A program made the position numbers and the translations under genes. The notes under the pieces are model-generated. The model had not been told where the DNA came from. It searched no databases and was given only the letters and a program-made list of their open reading frames with translations. DNA of 64,000 bases. Source: Siniperca chuatsi. Lineage: Eukaryota; Chordata; Actinopteri; Centrarchiformes; Sinipercidae. Shown one piece after another: positions 46,247 to 58,200 of the stretch (position 1 is its first letter; each line of letters opens with the position of its first letter). The stretch covers positions 125,001 through 189,000 of the forward strand of contig NC_058051.1 in assembly GCF_020085105.1 (NCBI RefSeq), given 5' to 3'.

Positions 46247-49200
46247 GTCTGTCTCGCCCCGTCTGTCTCTCTCTGTCTGTCTCGCCCCTGCTTCCTCTGA
46301 TAGACTTATTGGTGCCCTAAAGACTCTGTAGGTCTCCAGTTTGTGATGCAGGTGCCGTACCAGACCTGTACCAGCGTCCTTTCTATGCTTTTAAGAGCCT
46401 CAATAAATGATTTTAAAATAGTTTAGTTTGTTGTTTTTGGCAAAGAATTGCTTCTTTAAAATAGCTGTAAGACCATTTTGAGATAGTCGATCATGTTGAA
46501 TGATTAGGATAAGTCTGTATTGATCGTGATCTGTTTTGTATTCAGGGTTTTTTCTCAACAGCGCAGAAGTGTCCGTCAGTCCGTGTGGTAAAAACAATGT
46601 GGATGTTTTCCAGGTGTTGGAGAACTTCTCTGATGCACCAATGACTCCCAAACAAATCCTCCATGTGATCCAGACCAAGGGGCTGAAGGAAATGAGGTCA
46701 CACACACACACACACACACACGCACACACACAGTGTTATGATGCTGATTTCAGTGTAGAGCTTCAGGACGTCAGTCATTTGTCCGAGTGCATCATTGCTT
46801 CCTAAAACCTGTAGAAACCTTGTTGACTGTTAAACTGTGTAAGTTGAGGAACACTGTCCTCTCGGCCTCTTGTGTTTGTCCAGTATTTGTAGCGGTCAGT
46901 GAACTGCTCACGCAGGGACTGAACATGTCAGTCAGTGTGATTTATAACTGAGGTGTTTTCTTTCCTTCTGCATGGACTCCTCGGCCTGCTGCTGACCTAA
47001 ACAGGAGGTAGGTTGGAGGACCGCTATTACTTCTGTAACCTGTTTCCTGCTCCGTCATATTCTCTAAGGCCTCTGCTGACTCTCGCTCAGTACTCATCAT
47101 TACTGTAACTGTGGAGAACATCGCACCATTTCACCTGACGGATGCACTCAGTGATTTGATTGATTTGTCAATTGGAAGGAAGCATTGGCTTCCCTTGTCA
47201 ATCCAAACCGCAGACTGTATTTAAAGATGGACGACACACGTCTTCGCTTCCTCCCGCTGTACTAAATGAAGCCAAAATATCCGGATACGGGAGCTGCCAT
47301 CTTGTGCTGGTGACGTCATTTGGAGCCGGAGTCTGCGCAGTAGTGATCGGGGTCGGAGCCGCGGCGTCGAGGTCCCGCCCACACACCGGGCCGACCCAAT
47401 CGCGAGCAGAGCTCAGCTGTGAAACCCCCCTTTTAAAGCATCAAATAACTAATTAAATCCAAACTTAGGGGGCGGGGTTTATGAGCTGTACTGCAGCCCG
47501 CCAGCAGGGGGCGATCCGGATGTTCTGGCTGCACTTCTGGGGAGCTGTCATGGCGTCCATCTTTATACACAGTCTGTGATCCAAAGTAATGTCTATTTTT
47601 AAGTTAATACGAATGATACTGCTTTAACATTTAACTGGAAGATTTCTGCTCTTCACCAGTTGCTAGCTGCTAAATACGTCAGAAAATGAAGTGACGTGAT
47701 CATCATTTACTTTGACAAAGATTTCCCACACAGTCACACAAACCATCTCTGCTTGAGAAAAAATAGTACACAGTACTTTATAGTACCGTTAAGTTTAATT
47801 CTGTAGTTTTCTAAGTGATGGATGCAACATCAGTTAGCTACAGCTGGTGAAAGCAATCAAATCAATAGGTCGTCTTTCAGGCAAAAATAACAATTGCACT
47901 AGAATGTGAAACTGTAATGTGGATTGCAGTATCTGCAGGAAACCAGCAGCCATGAGAGTAAACGTTAAAAAGTACCAAATGGAGCGTTAGGGTTAACTGT
48001 AATAGCTCCAGCTGTCGGGCGTCATCGCAGCGCTGTTTGTGACGACGTAGTAAACGTATGGCTGAGCTGTCAAAGTGAATGAAATCATCGCAGGAACTGT
48101 ACCGCCACGCTTGTTTTGCAAAGTGAGTGAACAAACGGGGTTCCAACATTAATGCTGCAGCAAAAGATTATTTTCATTAGTGATTAATCTGTCGGTGATT
48201 TTCTCGATTTCTCGATTAGTTGTTTGGTCCATAAAATGTCAGAAAACGGTGAAAAATGACTCTTTTCCCAAAGCCCAAGGTGACGTCCTTTAAATGTCTT
48301 TCAGTTTACTGTTGCAGAGGACGAAAGAGACCAGAACATATTCGCATTTTAGAAGATGAAATCAGAGAATTTGGAAATTTCTTCTTAATCGATTAATCGT
48401 TCTGAGTCATTATCAAAATAGTTGGCGATTAATTTAATAGTCGACAACTGATCCATTAATCGACTAATCGCTGCAGCTCTGTCCAACATTGGTCGTAGAA
48501 ACAACCAGAAGTGACAACAGATTCCCAGAAATGACTTAAGAGCGAGGGATTATTTAGTTGTGTGTCCTCCTCCGGGATGTTGACAGGTCTTCGGTGGCGC
48601 GTCCCGGGACCCTCAGGGTCATTTGAGTGGGAAAAGAATAAATCCAGGACATGATTAGAATTTAATATTTTAAATATAACTAAATGTTGTTTCTAGAGCA
48701 GCAACAGTAATGTTTAAAACAACAAAGTCACTAAATAAACCCAGTAATATGTCAGTGTGAGCGGAGGAGCTCAGCCCCGACACGGAGAGCAGGGGAGCGG
48801 CTGCAGCGCGATAATAAATTACACCAGAACGTTAAGAAGTACACATAAGGAACCCGCGGCCCGTTTAATACCAGGTTTTGGTGCCCGTCCCTAGTGACTG
48901 GAGGGTTTTATTTCATTAATTTATTTTGGACAGCGAGGTTTCTTTTGTTTATTTCTATGAGGTCAACACGGATTCGTTGTTCACAACGTGGCATTGTCAG
49001 GGAAATAGGGTGCGTCCCCCGGACGCGTCAATAGTGGCTTTACTGCAACATCACGGCCTTCTTATCAGACTGATGAAATGTCAAAGAAAAAAACAATACT
49101 AATAATTATCTGAAATGATATTCTGAAAAGGCAGGAAAGGGAGCCTGAAGCTTTAGGAGCCTTGCGCTACTTTCTTACGCCATCACACGTCATTTTTTGT

Positions 49201-52200
49201 TGAAAGTTCTGACATTCTTGTAGTTGAGGACGATTTAAGGGCTTTAGAAATATGAAGTTGAAGCAGAGTAGTTACAGTAACAAGCGAGTTTCTTGTGCTG
49301 ATTGATCAGGACTGTATTTTATTATGTTGCTCGCTTATAGTTCCAAATATAGTGGTTTCATTATCTTTTATTAGGGTGGGAGATATATAGATAAACTCCT
49401 TTTTGTCAAGGTGTTTGTAACTTTACATCATGGTATCATATACAGTAAAGTTTATGCAAAAGCTATTAAGAAACTGTCAGGAATGTCTGATTCGTCAGGT
49501 ATTTAACAACTGCAACACACTGGACCAAAACAAACTGTTTGATCACGTTGATTCAAATATACAATATTGCCATTAAAAGGTCCTGCTCATTGACCCGATG
49601 CACCCAGAAGTATGAAAGGGATACACACCACAGTATGACAGGTGACCTCAGCTGCTTGCATTAGTCTTGTTCACACAGGGATGTACTGTTGTGGCAAGCT
49701 TCGAGTCGTAACGTGTGTGTGTGCGTGTGTGTGTGTGTGCGCAGTGGCACAGCTCCTTTGGCCTGCCTGGTCACCATGCTGCACTCCCAGGTGAGGGGAG
49801 ACCGAGTCAAGAACAGCATCTTCTTCAAGCTGCCGGGACGGATGAGCCTGTTCACTCTCAAGGTACTCTTCACTCTGAACGCTGATAAAACTTATAATAA
49901 AACTCGTTCATGTCGTTTTGACGTCATAATTGGTGTCATAGAAAATTGCTCCAAAAAGTTGCGTCCGAAAACAATTTGACAGATTTACTGGAGATAATCC
50001 ACAAGTTCATGGTGAATATCTTTACTGGGAACTGCTGACCAGCTTATTGATGAGGCTCTACTTAATGATGCCACTAACAGCATGCAGACAAACGCAGGTA
50101 GGCCGGCTGTGTCAGCTAATCTGTTGCTTTTATGAGTTTCACAATGTCCTATAATCCAGTGACGTCGCTATGGACACCGCAGGAAGCCAGTACTGACGGG
50201 TGGCTGTAATTGCTTGTAGGCCGAACCGTCAGTGTAGCAGTGGATTTGATGCATGAGCTCGAAGTCAGTCTAATGTGCGCTGCTCGTGCAGAAAACAGTT
50301 TTTCTCCAGATGATAACTCTGCGCTGTTTACACTCTGTAGAAGAACGCCCTCCAGTGGACAAAGACAACATCGGAGTCGGAGACATCAACAGAGCCGGCC
50401 GGCAGCACGCCCACCCCGTCTTCCAGCAGCAGCACCCCTGCGGCAGGCTCGGCCGTGGCCCCGGTCGGCCCCACCGAGGCCACTGAGCAGGAGAGCTGCG
50501 ACTCCACTGAGACCACCGCTGCTGCCAGCGGAGACAATGACGGTAGCACCGCACACCAGTAACCCGTCACTGTGTACACCGTTATGGGGGCTAGTCTCAC
50601 TGAGCACCATTTGACTGGTTTCTCCATTACAGTACGGGGCGGTCTAGCTGCTGACGTAACCAGGGCGACGCTTTTGTCCTCGCGTTGAGCATTGCGCTCA
50701 GCATGGAGCTCCCGGTGCTTGCCGTTGTTTCTATCAGTTTAGCTGTATTGACCAGGTGATCGCGGACTCCATTTTCTTTTTTAAAGCTTCCAAACAACAA
50801 AAAAATGCCAGAAACAGACCCGCTGACGCCGATGTTGCGACTCTTCATACACACACGAGAGTGACATGGCTCTGAGGGGGGTTGCGGCCCTGCTACCAAC
50901 CACTCAAAGTGGTTGCCAAGCTGGCAACCAGGTATCAGCTTTTGGTTGCCGAAACAGAAAATATGGTTGCCATTTATAGACACCTTTTTATATTATGTAG
51001 TTATGTCAGCTTAATGGAAATGTGACATAAAAGAATGTTTAGAAGCTTTATTACAGTAACCGAACCGAAGTTCGTTTTATCTGATACTTTACAGAATTTG
51101 AATCTTGAGTTATCGTTAACGTGTCCACCCTCTAAAAGGTACAGCGCTTCACTTTTCCACATTTAGTTATGCTGCAGCCTTTTTCCAAAACTGATTCAAT
51201 TCATTAATTTCCTCAATATTCCACAAACAAAACCCCGTAATGACAGCGTGAAACAAGTTTGTTTGAAATCTTTGCAAATTTATTACAAATAAAAAATCAC
51301 ATGTACATAAGTATTCACAGCCTTTGCTCAATACGTCTCTCTCTCTGTCTCACGCACACACACCTTAGCTACCTTTCGGACTTTAACTCCTTGCCTCATC
51401 CTCTCTCCTCCTTCCTGTCTCTCCTCCTTCCTGTCTCTCCTCCTTCCTGTCTCTCCTCCTTCCTGTCTCCGTTCTGTCTTTTCAGCCAGGAACATAAACC
51501 ACACTTGAGCAAAGTTGGGTGTCAAAAACATTACATTTTATTTACACATAATCTAGCATATTATGTTGAAGGTTAATCTATATAACCAATATTTCCCACT
51601 TTATTTGGCCTAGCTTACAAACAACAAGAAAATACAAATTTAAAATAAATTGAATAGCTAATTTTAAAATATTTTTGCATTAAATCTCATTTAATGTTTC
51701 AATGTTTTTTTGTTTGTTTTTTTTAAAAGCTGCATTTGCTACGTGCTTTGCTCGTCTTTCCCGCTGGCCTCCAACTCGACTACAGATTGTCACACAAGAT
51801 CCTATATTTTCATTGGCAAGACAAAGCAATGTAAAGCTAGCGGCGATATGCACTCATGAGTGTGTTTAAGCAGCACAGTGAAAATACAGACACGCGGGGA
51901 GGAGCATCGCCCAAGCACGATCTAAGCCTTCTCTGCTCTTTTTACTTCCCCTTCAGTTTTGTAATGCCAGTGTGGCTAATTCTTGCACTGAATGTCTTGG
52001 TGATTTCAGTCTGTACCGCCTTCCTCTCATTTGTGCATACAAGTAGCAAAAAAATGTGCATAAGCATTAAAGCCACCAGCGAGATTGCCAACATGCCTGT
52101 ATCAGTGTGTATTTGCACAAACATTGTAAACATTCATAAAGTCAAAAATGGCATTTCATTAACTCGTCTAGAAATATTGAGCTTAATCATTCCCGAGGTT

Positions 52201-55200
52201 CTAGCGATGACCACATACGCAGCAGCAGCGGTTCTGTTAGACCGGCACTCGATCGGTGGCGCTCGGTGTCCTTGTTGCTTCCACAGTTTGTGTGTAGCAC
52301 TGAGCTTGGCCGAAAGCACGGTGGAATAATGGTGGCAGTAATACAGATTCAGCCACGCCACTCTTAGTGAATGTTGCCCCGTGTTAGTAGAAGCCAAAAC
52401 ACGAGGAAAGCCGCTTCAGCTCAGATAGAAGCTGCTGTTTTATGATCTCTGCTAAGACGTCAATTTAAACTATGTGAAAATTTTCACTGCAGTGTTTGTC
52501 AGAGTCAAAGTTGGGACATGAAGGTGAATTTCAGGAAGAGCGTCATGTGTCTATAATGTTTTATGTTGCACACCCATCTTGTAAATGTTTAGAGTATCTC
52601 CGCTGTTGAGAAAAGCGTGAGACAGAGTGGAGTTGTAAATGTTTTTTTCGCTGACCTGCAGCCTCGGTGGACGAGAGCTCGTCCAGCGCCTCCTGCTCCG
52701 CGGAGCTGCCGGCTCCCAGCAGCCAGCCTCAGACCCGCCTCAGCAGGGCAGCAGGACAGCAGGGACGTTCAGACCCACAGCAGACCCAGCATGCTCAACA
52801 CGCCCAGACCAGACTGAGCCGCTCAAGACAGGTCAGCACCCTGCATGATGCCACTGGCTGCTCCGTGTTTACAATGGCAATTATAACGTGCTCATTAATA
52901 AAGGATTTGAGAGCAGTTCTACAGTGTTTGTCTTAGAGTTGGATGTGAGTAGTGTTACCTCCTGAAGGACTATATCATAACAAGTTTAAGTCATTAGCCA
53001 TGTTTTTGGACTAGATCTGTAGAGGGACAGGAAAACAGTGCTGCTGAACATACTGACTGTAGAACTGTCTGCTGTCTCCACCTGTCCATCCCACCATTTG
53101 TGTTACTGCAGTCAGGGAGGCAGAGGAAGAAAGCAGTCATGATGCCTCGCGTTGTCCTCACCCCTCTGAAGGTGAACGGAGAGCACGTCCCCTCAGGTAA
53201 GAAACACTCTCTTGTCCTGGGAATAACGGCATTAACTACACAGCGGTAATTAGAGTCAGAATTCAGAATGCTGATGGGCCTGACAGGTCAGACGCCAACA
53301 TTATACTGAAGATGAAGAAGATGGAAAGCATTCAGAGAAAACAACCCCCCCAGGGTGCCAAGGAAAATGTCACTGTGCGAGTTTGTGTGTGGTATTTGGT
53401 GCTCAGCTGCACAATCCTGCAGATAGCTTCAGCATCAGGCAGAGCGGCTCAGTTAAACGTTTGGTTTCTGCTGTGGCAGGGCCCATGAAGAGGAGTCGAG
53501 GAGGGGTGGATGTAGACTTTGAAACACCGGGCTCCATCCTGGTCAACACTAACATCAGAGCCCTAATCAATGTGCGGACCTTCTCAGCCTTCCCCACACA
53601 CTCGCAGCAGCAGCTGCTGCAGTTGCTGCCAGAGGTGGACCGACAGGTGTGTTGTTTTTCTGTCCTTAGTTTATCCCCAGCTTTTATGTCCGTGGTGATG
53701 TTGCATCCACTAATATAACTATCGCACTTAGAATTAGAAATGAGAAAAGAATAAAACCAGTGTTTTGGACATTTAGTGCACCAGCAGAAGTCAACATCAC
53801 AGACAATTGCAGGCCCAAACGTGGAACAATGCTCTACCTGGGCATCGCCTTTGATGCATGATTGACAGACATTAGTCTAATTAGTGTTGACAGAATGCTG
53901 ACCTGCAATCTGTGATTTGTTGGACAATGCAAATATTATTACCAGAGAAACGTGTACATTTTGTCAGATTTTGTTTTTTGACCATGAAACGTACAAGGAG
54001 TGTATTCCATGTGACAAAGAAAAGGTTATTTGTGCTGCACACAAATATTGGCAGTCAGGTCGGAGTTGGATACAACAAACTGCACTAGTGTGTAATTTAG
54101 GGCAGGTTGCAGTATAGCTAGCTCAATTCTATTTTGTTGGACGTTTTGTGAAGCTCAGTCACACACACTGAAATACAGGACTTGTTTTGTCATTTTTAGG
54201 GTCAATTTGCTGTGTGTGAGGCATGAGCCACTCTATTCCTCAGGTGTTTTCATTGTTTTACTGCTATTTGTACATTGTGTCCTCACTCCTTGCAGATTGG
54301 ACCTGATGGTATGGCCAGACTGAGTAGTTCAGCTCTCAACAATGAGTTCTTCACCCATGCCTCCCAGAGCTGGAAAGAGAGGCTGGCTGAGGGTAAGTGA
54401 TTGGTCAATCATGGACAAGCTTCCACATTTTACTGAGACCTGATGGGAATGTTTTGATTACTGTCGGGAATGAACTAGTGATAGCACCAAAAGCTTGTTA
54501 TGAAGAAGGTGAGGAAATCTTAAATACCAGCAGTGAAATCCCAACAGGAACTGCACACATGGTGTGAATGAAAAGGAGGCTGTGCAGTATAGAAATACAC
54601 AACAAAAAACACTTCCGGTCTGATCTTTATGCTTCTGTTGGAAGCACCGTACTGGAACATTTCTACAACTGAACGCCAGCTGCTTATTTTAACAAGTGAA
54701 AGGCAGCTAAGTCAGGTTCATACTGAAAATAATACTGGTTTACACTTCAAGTTCAGTTGTGGAGCTACTCATTTAAACCTTCACATGTGTTTGACCCGTT
54801 TAGGTGAGTTCACCCACGAGATGCAGGTGCGTTTCCGGCAGGAAATGGAGAAAGAGAAGAAGGTAGAGGCGTGGAAGGAAAAGTTTTTTGAAGAGTACCA
54901 TGGGCAAAAGTAAGAGCCAACCAATTTCATCCAAGTCTGAATTCACTGTTCACACAGCAGCCATATTAGGTCATATTTGGGGTGGTTCATTTGAAGTTAG
55001 AATATTGTTAACATTTATTAGTTGACTGAACATAATTGGCAGCAAGTATCAATCGTGTTATTTAGAAAAACCTTGACGTAGATATTTATTTTTGACCGCA
55101 TGTTTTAAGCCATTTATTTCCATCTCCTTTGCTGTCCCTCATGTAGTTTAGACAACTGGGGTATGACCTTCATCAGTGATGGCCACTGTGATATGCAGAC

Positions 55201-58200
55201 AAACGTCGGTGTTTTCACAATGTGCTAAAACTTAGTTTGTTTACCTGCAGGTCCGGCCTGACGCAAGAGGAGTCCCTAAAGCTTACCATGAGTGAAGCCA
55301 GTGAAGTTGCAGCCAGTGTGCTGGACAGTGATGTGGCTGTGGTTGCAACTGGTGCCCCCAAGAGACGCAGCGTGGGTCGGCGGAGGAGAGATGGAAGGAT
55401 GAGGAGACGCACGAGAGCAGACCTGCGCCGCAGGGCCCGCAGGACCCTCTGCAAGGCCACCCCTCCAGCCCTGCAGTCTGCAGACGCAGCTGAGGCCAGC
55501 GCCGGACTGGACATCTCAGCAGTCTCTATTGGCTCTCCCATGTCCGACAACACGGTGGTTCAAGGCGAGGTGGTGCTGCAGGCTGAGTGTGGCGTGGAGC
55601 TCCCAGCTGAGAGTGCCTCCATGGAGCCAAAGCCTTCTCCCACTCCAGAGCCAGTCTCATTTCCAGCCCCCACTCCCACTCCTACTGCCACTCCCACTCC
55701 CACTCCTACTCCTACTCCCACTCCTACTCCTACTCCCACTCCCACTCCCACTCCCACTCCCAGCCCCAGCCCCAGCCCGGCCTCCACCAGCGCAAACGAA
55801 GAGCCCGAAGTTACGGCCCGGTTGCTCCCAGAGGAGGCTGCTCCTGTACTGGCTTCCACCTCCTCCCCTTCCTCCTCCTCCTCTTCTTCTTCGTCTGCCT
55901 CTTCACCCGCCTCCTCACCCTCCTCACCTTCTGATAGACAGGGAGCTTTTGCCGCAGGCCTGGACTCTTCTTCATCCTCCTCAGCGTCCTCCAGTGCCGC
56001 AGTCGCCGCTGATCCCCTGGATGACACTGCCTCAGTGGTCACCTCCATCACAGGGGGTACCGCCACCAGCAGCCGTGAGAGCAGCCCCTCAGCCAGCCCA
56101 GCCACCACCCCTGTACCCAGCGCCCAGCTCAAGGAGCAGAAGAGAAGGCCAGATGAGGCTCAGGCCTTTTCCAGCTTCCCCGAAAAGAGGCCGCGGCTTG
56201 ACGACCGTCAGTCCTTTCGTACCACAATTGACAGTGTCCGTTCGGAGAAGCCGCAGCCGACCACAGAGGAGCCCAAGGTGCCGCCTATCCGGGTAAGACT
56301 TTGTTGCATAAACCTAAAGGCTCCTTATCTGTTCACAGGATTTGTGCACAAACATAATTTGCTTGTTCAGAAATGAGTCGTTATCCAGGTAAAGTTTGAC
56401 CCACTGTCCTTGTGTCTCTGTCCCAGATTCAACTGTCCAGAATCAAACCTCCCTGGGTCAAAGGGCACCCCACCTACCAGATCTGCCCCCGGATCGTGCC
56501 CCCCGGCGAGGGCTCGCGGCGGTCGGGGACGGGGGGCGCGCGCACCCTGGCGGACATCAAAGCCCGCGCCCAGCAAGCCCGGGCCCAACGCGAGGCCGCT
56601 GCTGCTGTTGCAGCCACTTGCGACGGGGCAGGGCCGGCCGGGGTCAGGCTGCGGCCTGCTGCTGGGCTACCGGATAGCAGCAATGGAAGACGAGCGCGAG
56701 AGCATCCAGGACCTATCGAGCCCGGAGGAGGAGGAGGAGGAGGAGGAGGAAGTGGAAGAAGGGGAGGTGGTGGGATGGAGGAGCAGGGATCGTCTTCTGG
56801 CGCTAATTCGTCTGGAACACAACTACAGCTTCTCAATGTAGAACCCCAGCCTTCCCCTTCCCTGTCCACTACGTCAACCTCCATGTCCTTGGAGCTCCCA
56901 CAGACCCCAAGCCCTCCTCGAGAAGAGGGAGCTGGGGGGCCAGAGGCTGGAGAGGAAATAGAAGCAACATCAGCCAGTGCCCAGAGCTCCTCCAATGGGC
57001 TTACAGACAAGGCAGCTGACTCACCAGCTCCAGAGCCTGACACTGTATCTGAGTCTTTAGCCACCCAGCGGGCCAGGCAAAGCCAGGTTCCTGAGTCTGC
57101 TGCTGCCCCCTCAGAGAGGGCAGGTCAGGGTTGTGAAAAACCCTCACTGGCCCCAACCTCCATTCCAGATTCCCTTCCCAGGTTCGGGGCTCAGGGTGTG
57201 GACGTTATTCAGACATTGGCCAGCTCCTGTCAGCCCAAAGAGCAGGTACAAGGGAAGGAGGCTGGACTGGGTGGTGTTATCCAGCATGGTTCCCACCATG
57301 TAGACACCCAAGACGTATTCTCTCACTCGGCTACAGAGAGACAGCAAACAGACGCATCCTCTCCCCAACATGTGGACTCCTCTGTTGGAGAGAAAGATGA
57401 CGAGGCTGGGACACATAGCGACTCCACGGAAACCGCTTCGGACTGTGAGAACGAGAGCCAGGAGGATGAGCAGCAGCAGCCTGACCAGGACTGGTGCCCC
57501 CAACTGAGCACCCAGAGAAACGGCCAGCTGGTCATCTGCAGCCCTCCTCCTCAGAACCAGCAGCCAGTCATCCAGGCCCACGTGTCCAGCCGTCAAGGTC
57601 AGACTGTCATTCAGCCTTGTTTCCCCAATGGCCTGCTTCACCCTCAGCACAGCCACTCCCATTCCCAGGACCACCAGTCTCTCCCCACAGCCCACCCGCA
57701 GGGGCTCAGGGACACCAACGTTGTGGTCAAAATGGAGCCTGCAGATGATTGTAGAGTCTCCAGACAGAGCTCTGTTGAAGAGGAGTGTCATGGAGGTTTA
57801 AAGCCCTCTGTCACTCACCCAACTGCTGCAGCTGCCTCCAAGAGATTGGCAAGCTCAGCCAGACCAGTGTCCAGTGTGGAGGCCAACAACCCTTTGGTCA
57901 CTCAGCTACTACAGGGCAGCCTGCCCCTGGAGAAAGTTCTGCCCTCGCACTCTGCCAACAGGCTGGAGATCAACCGAGTGCCAGGACCCCAACCCAGACC
58001 ACCAGTGGCAAGGACCCCAGGGCCACGCAACAGGCCTGAGGTCTCAGCCCAGTCTCCTAGCCCAGAACTGACTGCAGCTTCTCAGATCCACAACAAGTCT
58101 CCAACAAGCCGCCCGGTCTCCTGTCTGATGGAGGCCCCAGCCGCATCGCAGTATCAGTCCCAGCAGGCCCCCGGGGCTGTCCCGGTCATCACCTCTCTGC

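Noticed and set aside
55560-56132. 190-codon minus-strand frame opposite asxl1
   Set aside because: Shadow of the Ser/Pro-Thr low-complexity coding exon of asxl1.
57144-57791. 215-codon minus-strand frame opposite asxl1
   Set aside because: Shadow frame within the long last coding exon; the plus strand carries conserved asxl1 motifs.
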